A DNA stretch of 5,225 bases, taken from Candidatus Berkelbacteria bacterium (GTDB lineage: Bacteria; Patescibacteriota; UBA1384; CAILIB01). This document shows, piece by piece, positions 1 through 5,225 of the stretch. Position numbers and translations under genes: made by a program. Below the pieces are notes generated by a model. The model had not been told where the DNA came from. It searched no databases and saw nothing but the letters and a program-made list of their open reading frames with translations. Location of the stretch: contig JAGVEG010000086.1 in assembly GCA_020058355.1 (NCBI GenBank), positions 1-5,225 on the forward strand, written 5' to 3'. The first letter of the stretch is position 1; each line of letters opens with the position of its first letter.

Positions 1-399
1 GTTGGACAGGTGTTGGCAACGTCACAATCAGTAACTCACGAGGTCTCACACCAGGAGATGCACAAGCAGCTTGCGCGCACCCTCACCCATATTGTTGCGG
101 GTGAATGGGGAACTTGTCTGGTACCACTGGCACCAACGGCTGCCTATGAAGTCTGGGTGGCACCCAGGCATGGGTTGATTAGTGCTGATCACGTGCAACT
201 TGGTGAGGTGGTTGCAGTAACGCTCAGTAAACTTGTCGAGCGCTTTCCGCATGAGCGTTGGCGTGTTGAGATTGCGGCAGGAATCCCGGCACATACCGGT
301 ACCCATCCCCTAATCCGGATGTACGCCGTTACGGCGCCGCAGTTTGCTTTTGGACTTCCGATACTCCCTGAAACACTCATTCATACCCTGCTTTCATGA
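1..399 (+). CDS. 3' part of an unidentified protein, weakly GalT/HIT-like
   Basis: The frame is open from the first base of the window, so this is probably the C-terminal part of a longer protein. GTG codons (for example at 10) and an ATG at 58 exist, but none has a convincingly spaced ribosome binding site. About 132 residues are visible. The stretch LVPLAPTAAYEVWVAPRH, followed by a helical-looking segment, resembles the part of galactose-1-phosphate uridylyltransferase-like (HIT superfamily) proteins that reads roughly VP-x-(F/Y)EVW-x-P-(K/R)RH. However, the HxH catalytic motif those enzymes carry is not visible: where an HWH-type motif might be expected there is RWRVEIAAGIP. The assignment is therefore only a hint, and a catalytically dead or unrelated protein is equally possible. 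The stop codon TGA overlaps the next start as ATGA, indicating translational coupling with the exported protein downstream. Confidence 0.6.
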   Translation, partial: VGQVLATSQSVTHEVSHQEMHKQLARTLTHIVAGEWGTCLVPLAPTAAYEVWVAPRHGLISADHVQLGEVVAVTLSKLVERFPHERWRVEIAAGIPAHTGTHPLIRMYAVTAPQFAFGLPILPETLIHTLLS

Positions 400-1166
400 A
401 ATATCTGCTCATTCTCTGTGCCTGTTTGGTTGCGGGGACGGTCTCAGCTGCTGGGCCGCCAGACCTAATTGTGAATCTGACCAGTAGCCAGACCCAGGCC
501 TTTTCTTCTCTTGCGCAGAAGCCGTACACCATCGTAGGAATGGCGGGAGACATCGTTTCGCTGACGCTTTTAGAAACAAGTCTGGCTGATGGTGGGCTAG
601 CGCAGATGCAGTTTGCGGGAATAGAAGGTAATAACGACTATTCACAAGCATTTTTGACTTCGAATTTTCAACCAAGCTCTCCTTTGGAGTCGTTTGCTCT
701 CACTCCTTCAGTGCGATCGACCACGATTGGAACAGTTACTCTTACCTCGCTGCAGCCAGGGGTGTATCCGCTACATTTTGTGGTTACGCAAAAACCAACG
801 AGCTCGGTCGAGCGTTGGGTGCTCCGTCGTGTACTTCCGATTACCGTTCGTGTAGCCGCTACGAAAGATGAGCGCAATCGTCTCCTGCAGGGAGATGGTC
901 TGGAAGTTGAGTATCAGGCGTATGGCGATGACACAGTTTTTCTTTCAGGTGATTCAACCTCAATTCCGCTTATTGCAAATCCACTCCCGCAGCCACTGGA
1001 GGCGGTGCCAAATAACGAGTATGTAGTCCCGGAAGATGATTCTGCTGAGGGTCCTGAGACTGAAGGTGTACGCAGGCGTGGGTATTTCTGGGGTGGCCTG
1101 ATGCTCGTCTCAGGGCTTGCGGCATTTGTTCTGGTGCTTCTGCGGCGCCCTAAGATTCAAGTGTAA
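396..1166 (+). CDS. Exported protein with signal peptide and C-terminal membrane anchor
   Basis: This encodes 256 residues. Residues 1-18 form a typical Sec signal peptide: Lys2, a hydrophobic core YLLILCACLVAG, and a VSA|A cleavage site. The two early Cys residues (8 and 10) do not form a lipobox, so a lipoprotein is unlikely. Residues about 25-155 are rich in alternating hydrophobic and Ser/Thr residues and look like a beta-sandwich extracytoplasmic domain. Residues about 195-225 are a Pro- and acid-rich stalk, RRR lies at 226-228, a single membrane helix spans about 230-249, and a short basic tail RRPKIQV follows. The predicted topology is bulk outside, anchored by the C-terminal helix. 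I recognise no family. The ATG lies in the ATGA overlap with the preceding gene and lacks a Shine-Dalgarno site of its own, so it is probably translated by coupling. Its last 17 bases overlap the end of polA on the other strand. Confidence 0.85.
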   Translation: MKYLLILCACLVAGTVSAAGPPDLIVNLTSSQTQAFSSLAQKPYTIVGMAGDIVSLTLLETSLADGGLAQMQFAGIEGNNDYSQAFLTSNFQPSSPLESFALTPSVRSTTIGTVTLTSLQPGVYPLHFVVTQKPTSSVERWVLRRVLPITVRVAATKDERNRLLQGDGLEVEYQAYGDDTVFLSGDSTSIPLIANPLPQPLEAVPNNEYVVPEDDSAEGPETEGVRRRGYFWGGLMLVSGLAAFVLVLLRRPKIQV

Positions 1167-3309
1167 GTGGAGTAAGTTCTGACCAGCGGTTACCTGACTT
1201 CGCCTCTACTTTAATGGGGGTGGCGTAGGTGCTGGCAGTAAGCATGGCGTGCGATAAGGCGCGAGCTGCTTCTTCGGTACGATCTTCCGGTACTTCAAGA
1301 ACGAGTTCGTCATGAACAGTGAGGATCATTGATCCCATGTCGGGATGCTCGTTGAGCCAGCTAGTCATGCCAACCATTGCGCGTTTGAGGAGGTCGGCGG
1401 CAGCACTTTGAATGGGGAAGTTAATCGCCTCGCGCTCAGCGGCTTGTTTAACTGCGGCGGGAACACCTCCTGCAATGATGGTGGGCCAGCGGCGGATGCG
1501 GCCAGATTCACTGACGAGAAAGCCGTTTTCGCGTACCTGAAGGCGAATATTATCAAGGTAGGATTTGAGCTGGGGGTAGGTCTCGTAGTAGCGATCGATG
1601 GCTTCTTGGGCAGCATGTACGGGAACCTCCAGTGTTTTGGCAAGGCCATAGGCGCTGGTGCCATAGAGAATAGAGAAGTTGATCACTTTTGCAGTGCGGC
1701 GATCAACGCCTACACTTTCTGCAACGGCCGTGTGAATATCGCGATCTTCGGTGAAGACGCGGCGGAGGTTTTCATCGCCCGAAAGCTCGGCGGCAAGTCG
1801 TAGTTCAATCTGGGAGTAGTCTGCAGAAACCAGGACTGATCCGTTTGGCGCGACAAAGGCACCGCGGATACGCTTACCTTCCTCGGTGCGAATTGGGATA
1901 TTTTGGAGATTTGGATGACGGCTCGAGATGCGTCCGGTTGCGGTATCAGGGGCGTAGCTGGTGTGGATCCGGGAGTGCTCATCAATTAGTTCCTGGAGCG
2001 GCTTCACATAGGTTGATTGCAGCTTATCAAGCTCGCGGAACTGCAGAATTGTTGCGGCCAAAGGTACCGTAGGGGCAAGTTGCTGAAGTGTTTCAGCGTC
2101 GGTGGTGTAACTGCCTGATTTACCCTTTTTAATGCCAGCTGTGGGTACCTGGAGCACCTCGTAGAGAATGGTTGCCAGCTGGGCGGGGGCATTGAGGTTG
2201 AATGGTTGGCCAGCCAGGTCGGTTGCCTCACCCTTCAGGGTGGCAAGGCGCTCGCCAAACTCAGTTTCAAGCTGCTGGAGGTAGTCGCCATCAACCATGA
2301 CGCCGTGGTTTTCAATCTGACGGAGAATAGGATCGATGCTGGCATCAAGTTTTGCAGCAACCGAATCATCGGTGTCTTCTGGGGCGCTAGGAAGTGGGGG
2401 TGGGGTGGCGCCAGCTCCTGTTTTGAGGAAGCTCTTAAAACCAAGTTGCTGGAGGAGTTCGCGGGCGGACTCAGGAATGCCCTCCCAACGGGTGAGCGGG
2501 TTGGGGATACTTACCGGCGCTTGATCGCTGATGGTAGCAAGGCGGGCTGAGAGACGGGCATCTGCTTCTTTATCACGCAGGAGCTCACGAATGCGTGGCT
2601 TCATCTCAAGCTGATCAAGCTGCTCGTAGAGGGCATCAAGAGTGTCGGCTTGGGCGATAAGTTGCTTGGCGGTTACCTCGCCGATACCAGGAACGCCGGG
2701 GAGATTGTCTGAAGGATCCCCGCGGAGGCCTTTGTAGGTAATCATGGCTTCAGGGGCAAAGCCGTACTTTTCCTGCACGCTTTCAGGGGTCATTAATTGT
2801 ACGCCTCCGGTGCGGTCGGGGAGGAGAACAAAGATGCTATTGGTCACGAGCTGTACCAGGTCTTGGTCACCGCTTAAGATGCGGACGGGTCCTGGAAGTT
2901 GGTGTGCGAGGGTTGCCATCAGGTCATCAGCCTCCCAGCCACCAACGCTGTAAATTGGAAGATTGAGTGCGGCTACCAGCTCTTTCGCGAGGGGGATTTG
3001 CGGTCTCAGCAAGTCCGGCATCGGGCTGCGATGCGCCTTGTAGGCAGGGTATTCCTTACTACGGAAGGTATCTTCACTTTCGTCAAACGTAACCAAGATG
3101 TGTTGCACATGCTGCTGCGTGGCCGCCGTAATAAGGAGCTTCAAGAAGCCAAAAACGGCGTTTACTGGGGTGCCGTCTGCCGTGGTAAGGGTGGGCGGGA
3201 AGGCATGAAACGCACGGTAGATAAGGTTGTGGCCGTCAACAATCAGCGTGGTCCCGTGCTGTTGATCAAATACATCAAGTGCTGCAGTAAGAGGGGAGGA
3301 AGTATTCAC
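1150..3309 (-). CDS. polA: DNA polymerase I, short form without the 3'-5' exonuclease domain
   Basis: This 719-residue protein is a family A DNA polymerase that fills gaps and removes primers during repair and lagging-strand synthesis. The N-terminal 5'-nuclease domain (about 18-290) shows IVDGHNLIYRAFHAFP with Asp25, GWEADDL (Glu126, Asp128, Asp129), LSGDQDL (Asp148, Asp150), and the helix-hairpin-helix region GDPSDNLPGVPGIG at 197-210. A Pro-, Ala- and Asp-rich linker (about 298-320) leads directly into the polymerase domain: TATGRISSRHPNLQNIP, motif A DYSQIELR (Asp497), motif B RRTAKVINFSILYG (Arg537, Lys541, Phe545, Tyr549) and motif C VHDE (His666, Asp667, Glu668). All catalytic polymerase residues are present. 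The roughly 190-residue 3'-5' exonuclease-like domain found in E. coli Pol I (928 aa) is absent, and the segment between DIH and motif B is about nine residues shorter. The GTG at 3309 is chosen because the longer open frame has no sensible start near the conserved N-terminus and a TACGCT hexamer lies 6 nt upstream. Confidence 0.96.
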   Translation of the reverse strand: MNTSSPLTAALDVFDQQHGTTLIVDGHNLIYRAFHAFPPTLTTADGTPVNAVFGFLKLLITAATQQHVQHILVTFDESEDTFRSKEYPAYKAHRSPMPDLLRPQIPLAKELVAALNLPIYSVGGWEADDLMATLAHQLPGPVRILSGDQDLVQLVTNSIFVLLPDRTGGVQLMTPESVQEKYGFAPEAMITYKGLRGDPSDNLPGVPGIGEVTAKQLIAQADTLDALYEQLDQLEMKPRIRELLRDKEADARLSARLATISDQAPVSIPNPLTRWEGIPESARELLQQLGFKSFLKTGAGATPPPLPSAPEDTDDSVAAKLDASIDPILRQIENHGVMVDGDYLQQLETEFGERLATLKGEATDLAGQPFNLNAPAQLATILYEVLQVPTAGIKKGKSGSYTTDAETLQQLAPTVPLAATILQFRELDKLQSTYVKPLQELIDEHSRIHTSYAPDTATGRISSRHPNLQNIPIRTEEGKRIRGAFVAPNGSVLVSADYSQIELRLAAELSGDENLRRVFTEDRDIHTAVAESVGVDRRTAKVINFSILYGTSAYGLAKTLEVPVHAAQEAIDRYYETYPQLKSYLDNIRLQVRENGFLVSESGRIRRWPTIIAGGVPAAVKQAAEREAINFPIQSAAADLLKRAMVGMTSWLNEHPDMGSMILTVHDELVLEVPEDRTEEAARALSHAMLTASTYATPIKVEAKSGNRWSELTPLTLES

Positions 3310-3315
3310 GATTTC

Positions 3316-3344
3316 AGCGTAGAGATTTTTCCGCCCACTGTCTG
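3316..3344 (-). promoter_or_regulatory. Putative leaderless promoter of polA
   Basis: Read on the minus strand, CAGACA (3344-3339) is followed after 17 nt by TACGCT (3321-3316), then by GAAATC and the GTG start of polA. The -10-like hexamer fits TANNNT, the -35-like element matches the last four bases of TTGACA, and 6 nt from the -10 end to the start codon is the spacing expected when transcription begins at or next to the start codon. No Shine-Dalgarno sequence precedes the GTG, which agrees with a leaderless message. This is inferred from pattern only. Confidence 0.5.
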
Positions 3345-3369
3345 CATTCCTCTTTGAGGTGCAGGGGTG

Positions 3370-3375
3370 TACGCT
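3370..3375 (+). promoter_or_regulatory. Putative leaderless -10 element of the downstream gene
   Basis: TACGCT is identical to the hexamer in front of polA and again lies exactly 6 nt (AGGGAC) before an ATG, at 3382. The -35 region at the matching 17-nt distance (TTCCTC, 3347-3352) is weak. Identity of hexamer and spacing on both sides of a 72-bp divergent spacer supports a pair of back-to-back promoters. The AGGGA between hexamer and ATG is too close to the start (1 nt) to serve as a normal ribosome binding site. Confidence 0.45.
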
Positions 3376-3381
3376 AGGGAC

Positions 3382-4047
3382 ATGGAATTCTTTGGCAAAT
3401 TCGGGAAAAGAAAGCAGGAGCAGAAGCTTGCTGAACCAGCTGAGGCGAAGCCGCGATATAACTTTAGTGAGCCCGTAGCACCTGTAAAACCTGAGCAGCA
3501 AAAGAGACCAGAAACACCAGCTGATTTTGGTGGTCCTTTAGACCAATTAGCTTCAAGGGGAATTCTATATGAACAAGATTTGTCACAAATAGTTGTTGAG
3601 GACTATTTTGCAACCCTTGCAAAGTATGTAAAGGACCATTGTGTTGTGCCTGAATCACAAATATCAAGAACGGAGCTTCTAAGGTTGAGAAGCCAGACTG
3701 TTCGAGGGACTGATAGAAGGATGGAAGAGATTTACAAAATATTAGTTGATGCCCGGTATGATGTGCATAATCCTGAAGCCTTTCAACTTATAGAGTTTGT
3801 CTATTATCTTGGTGCGGCTCATGAAAACTATAGGACGATTTATGACAGCTTTCCATCGTCTAATGGAGCAAAGCCAATACCCTATCCGGAGATTAGCGGA
3901 GCAACAAACTATGCGACTATACGCGAGTGGTGGTCAAAACTTCTAGGTGTATTGCCAGATTATTTTTCTCCGAGCGATAGACAGTATCAATACATTGTTC
4001 ATGCCGCAAAAAAGGCCGGAGTACTTTCCCTGAGCGAGGTGCTATAA
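3382..4047 (+). CDS. Unrecognised cytoplasmic protein, first gene of an AT-rich two-gene module
   Basis: This encodes 221 residues with no signal peptide or membrane helix. The N-terminus (MEFFGKFGKRKQEQK) is basic and aromatic. Residues about 15-50 are a Lys-, Glu- and Pro-rich low-complexity segment, probably disordered. From about residue 55 to the end the composition is that of a folded, mainly helical domain containing EDYFATLAKYV, an Arg-rich stretch around LLRLRSQTVRGTDRRMEE, FQLIEFVYYLGAAHENY and REWWSKLLGVLPDYF. I know no family with this pattern. The ATG at 3382 is preferred because of the TACGCT element. An alternative GTG at 3367 would add five residues and has GAGGT (3356-3360) six bases upstream, so it cannot be excluded. 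Base composition is lower in G+C than polA (21 of 60 at 3541-3600 against 36 of 60 at 2161-2220), with ATA, AGA, AGG, CTA and TTA codons, suggesting different ancestry. Confidence 0.8.
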   Translation: MEFFGKFGKRKQEQKLAEPAEAKPRYNFSEPVAPVKPEQQKRPETPADFGGPLDQLASRGILYEQDLSQIVVEDYFATLAKYVKDHCVVPESQISRTELLRLRSQTVRGTDRRMEEIYKILVDARYDVHNPEAFQLIEFVYYLGAAHENYRTIYDSFPSSNGAKPIPYPEISGATNYATIREWWSKLLGVLPDYFSPSDRQYQYIVHAAKKAGVLSLSEVL

Positions 4048-4092
4048 AGCTTGTTATCTTGAGAAAAAGCTGGTAGAGCTTATCTTAAGAAA
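4048..4092 (+). repeat. Imperfect direct repeat in the intergenic gap
   Basis: AGCTTGTTATCTTGAGAAA at 4048-4066 recurs as AGCTTATCTTAAGAAA at 4077-4092, with a three-base gap and one substitution. The two copies fill most of the 59-bp spacer between the two unknown genes and end just where the ribosome binding site of the second begins. They could be a protein binding site or simply a local duplication in AT-rich DNA. Confidence 0.35.
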
Positions 4093-4097
4093 GAGGT
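4091..4097 (+). promoter_or_regulatory. Ribosome binding site of the second module gene
   Basis: AAGAGGT, nine bases before the ATG at 4107, is the clearest correctly placed Shine-Dalgarno sequence in the window. It fixes the start of the downstream gene and contrasts with the other genes, whose starts are either coupled to an upstream gene or look leaderless. Confidence 0.65.
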
Positions 4098-4106
4098 AGA
4101 AATATA

Positions 4107-4550
4107 ATGTTTGTAGTAATCGCGCGTCCATTTAAAGATCTTGATAAAAACCAAGATTTCTTAGTTAGGCTAGGCAGTTTCATACTTGGTATCTCTGATC
4201 AGGTTCCCGAGCTTGGCTTTCCTGAAGTGTCAGATGAGAAGCAATGGCGCGTTTCTACGAGCGCCGAGCTTATTCCGATAATGGAAGGGCTAAAGTTCTT
4301 AATCGAATCAGCTCATGCCGATGTTGACCAGTCACTCATCACGGCAGGTCAGGGTGATATTCTAGAGATAATCCTTCAGGTTGTTCGGGAAGGAGGCAAG
4401 GTGGCAGACCTAGTAATCATTCTAACCGAGCAACAAACCATCATGCGCCATCCTGATGTTGAGCTAAGAGAGGGCTCTGTACTTGTTATAAATCTGGATG
4501 AGAAAGATCATGAAAATGATAAGTCTGCATTAGTGTTCCTGGAGGATTAG
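4107..4550 (+). CDS. Unrecognised small acidic protein, second gene of the module
   Basis: This encodes 147 residues with many Asp and Glu and no signal peptide or membrane helix. The order of segments is a beta-like start (MFVVIARPF), a hydrophobic segment RLGSFILGI, a helical middle (ELIPIMEGLKFLIESA), then a run that alternates strand and helix: DILEIILQVVREGGKVADLVIILTEQ, with GSVLVINLDE close to the acidic C-terminus. The pattern suggests a compact alpha/beta fold, but I recognise no family or catalytic motif. It lies 59 bp after the preceding gene in the same direction and shares its AT-rich composition and use of ATA and CTA codons, so the two are probably co-transcribed and may act together. 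It has its own ribosome binding site. The gene ends shortly before a strong hairpin. Confidence 0.8.
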   Translation: MFVVIARPFKDLDKNQDFLVRLGSFILGISDQVPELGFPEVSDEKQWRVSTSAELIPIMEGLKFLIESAHADVDQSLITAGQGDILEIILQVVREGGKVADLVIILTEQQTIMRHPDVELREGSVLVINLDEKDHENDKSALVFLED

Positions 4551-4564
4551 TCTCCTCATATGTC

Positions 4565-4593
4565 GAGCGGCGATGAAGATTTCATCGCCGCTC
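4565..4593. terminator. Hairpin between convergent genes, likely bidirectional terminator
   Basis: GAGCGGCGATGAA (4565-4577) pairs perfectly with TTCATCGCCGCTC (4581-4593) around a three-base GAT loop, giving a 13-bp stem. It lies in the 51-bp gap between the stop at 4550 on the plus strand and the stop at 4602 on the minus strand, the usual place for a shared terminator. Neither side has a real run of T after the stem, so it is not a textbook intrinsic terminator. It may instead protect the 3' ends of transcripts or act with a termination factor. Confidence 0.65.
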
Positions 4594-4601
4594 ATTCGTA
4601 T

Positions 4602-5084
4602 CTATTCAGGCCAGCCGTGTTTGAGGAGTGTGCTGTTCATGTAGGCGTCCTGCCCAGTTACGTTGCGGGCACCGGCGTCAAGCATCCACTGGGGTGGTTG
4701 CCAGGTTTCCATGGCTTCAACTGAGTCAAATTCTCGCTCGGCGGTAATCTTGCCGAGGAGGCTTGGGTGATCTCCTTCGTATACGTCTACTTCAATAGGG
4801 TGGTCGCCATCAGGGATGGCGTAGCGCTTCTTGCGGATGGCTCCTTCGGTATTCTCAACAAGCAGGGCAAAGATCTCGGGGGAGTCGCTCAGGTCAATGT
4901 TCTTCTCATGGCGCACTGAAAGCCCAATGCTCTTCAGGGTAAGGACGAGACGATCACCTTCTTGCCGTGGCCGGATGGTGACATTGTGCTTTGGTGAGGG
5001 GATGTAGCCCTGCACCATGGGCACGCCCTCGCCCATATCAATAGAGGGGAGTTGCTCAAGTACGTATTTACACTCGATTTCCAT
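4602..5084 (-). CDS. CYTH domain protein (triphosphate tunnel metalloenzyme family)
   Basis: This 160-residue protein is a single-domain member of the CYTH superfamily, whose members bind triphosphate-type substrates in a beta-barrel tunnel with divalent metal; known activities include tripolyphosphatase, thiamine triphosphatase and class IV adenylate cyclase. The N-terminal ExExK signature is Glu2-Ile-Glu4-Cys-Lys6. Other tunnel-facing positions are recognisable: Arg38 and Arg40 (TIRPR), Lys51 (LTLKS), Arg58 and Glu60, the basic cluster KKR at 85-87, Glu98 and Asp100 (IEVDVYEG), and Glu116 and Glu118 (AEREF). The C-terminus VTGQDAYMNSTL matches the VT-x-D-x-x-Y-x-N region of bacterial family members. 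The ATG at 5084 puts ExExK at the very N-terminus, as usual. It starts two bases after the stop of the upstream Mur ligase and has no Shine-Dalgarno site, so coupled translation is likely. The exact substrate cannot be told from sequence. Confidence 0.88.
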   Translation of the reverse strand: MEIECKYVLEQLPSIDMGEGVPMVQGYIPSPKHNVTIRPRQEGDRLVLTLKSIGLSVRHEKNIDLSDSPEIFALLVENTEGAIRKKRYAIPDGDHPIEVDVYEGDHPSLLGKITAEREFDSVEAMETWQPPQWMLDAGARNVTGQDAYMNSTLLKHGWPE

Positions 5085-5086
5085 GG

Positions 5087-5225
5087 TTAGCGCTTAGGGA
5101 GATTTGCAATGATTTCTTCAACAACTGCCCGTTCGTTCCAGGGGAGTTTCTCGGCACCAACGCGGCGATAGGGCTGCACGCCGAGACCGGTGATCACTAC
5201 GACGTCATCAAGCTTAGCCATTTCA
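5087..5225 (-). CDS. C-terminal end of a Mur ligase, MurE type (partial)
   Basis: Only the last 45 or so residues are in the window; the frame runs off the right edge and ends at TAA (5089-5087). The visible sequence EMAKLDDVVVITGLG, then YRRVGAEKLPWNERAVVEEII, follows the C-terminal pattern of Mur ligases of the MurE group, roughly A-x-x-GD-x-V-hydrophobic-GKGHE-x-Y-x-x-x-x-G-x-K-x-P-F-D-D-R-x-V-x-x-E. These ATP-dependent enzymes add an amino acid to UDP-MurNAc-peptides in cytoplasmic peptidoglycan precursor synthesis. The usual GKGHE is GLGVQ here, so the Lys, His and Glu are missing. In meso-diaminopimelate-adding MurE that Glu contacts the substrate, so another added residue or a related ligase is possible. 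The Met at 5221 is probably internal. It is followed after two bases by the CYTH gene. Confidence 0.6.
   Translation of the reverse strand, partial: EMAKLDDVVVITGLGVQPYRRVGAEKLPWNERAVVEEIIANLPKR

Noticed and set aside
1345..1803. 152-codon open frame on the plus strand inside polA
   Set aside because: It lies opposite strongly conserved polymerase motifs of polA and has no ribosome binding site; its composition is that of an antisense shadow.
2899..3357. 152-codon open frame on the plus strand opposite the 5'-nuclease domain of polA
   Set aside because: It mirrors conserved 5'-nuclease codons of polA, and the encoded protein shows no recognisable features.
3310..3501. Upstream extension of polA by 64 residues
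   Set aside because: The extra residues are not part of Pol I, would overlap the divergent gene and its promoter, and the conserved N-terminus begins soon after the GTG at 3309.
3464..3667. 67-codon open frame on the minus strand inside the first module gene
   Set aside because: It has no supporting start signal and lies within a well-formed gene on the other strand.
4103..4108. Perfect TATAAT hexamer
   Set aside because: It overlaps the ATG at 4107 behind a good ribosome binding site, so it cannot drive this gene in full; no gene begins shortly downstream.
4541..4556. Small inverted repeat GAGGA/TCCTC around the stop at 4550
   Set aside because: The stem is only five base pairs and is overshadowed by the 13-bp hairpin just downstream.

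Overview
The window is a compact bacterial chromosome segment with about six genes, only short intergenic gaps (the longest about 70 bp), and no rRNA, tRNA, CRISPR array or insertion sequence that I can see. The organism cannot be named from sequence alone. Tight packing, 4-nt or 2-nt gene junctions, starts without Shine-Dalgarno sites, and a short DNA polymerase I lacking its 3'-5' exonuclease domain would fit an uncultured, streamlined lineage such as Patescibacteria/CPR. This is a guess, not a demonstrated assignment. TGA, TAA and TAG all appear to act as stops.

Layout. Positions 1-399 (+) hold the 3' part of an unidentified gene, with faint resemblance to GalT/HIT-fold nucleotidyltransferases. 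It overlaps by ATGA a gene (396-1166, +) for an exported protein with one C-terminal membrane anchor. That gene overlaps tail-to-tail by 17 bp with polA (1150-3309, -), a 719-residue DNA polymerase I with a 5'-nuclease domain and a polymerase domain joined by a short Pro-rich linker. Upstream of polA, a 72-bp divergent spacer carries two TACGCT hexamers in opposite orientation, each exactly 6 nt before a start codon, which looks like a pair of leaderless promoters.

To the right, 3382-4047 and 4107-4550 (+) encode two proteins I do not recognise. Their DNA is visibly more AT-rich than polA and uses ATA, AGA, AGG, TTA and CTA codons, so they look like an inserted two-gene module. A perfect 13-bp hairpin at 4565-4593 separates them from a convergent, host-like pair on the minus strand: a CYTH-domain protein (4602-5084) two bases behind the 3' end of a Mur ligase gene of MurE type (5087 to the window edge).

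Functionally, polA belongs to DNA repair and Okazaki fragment processing, and the Mur ligase to peptidoglycan precursor synthesis. CYTH proteins act on triphosphate-type substrates. The two-gene module has no assignable function and is the part most likely to hold something undescribed.
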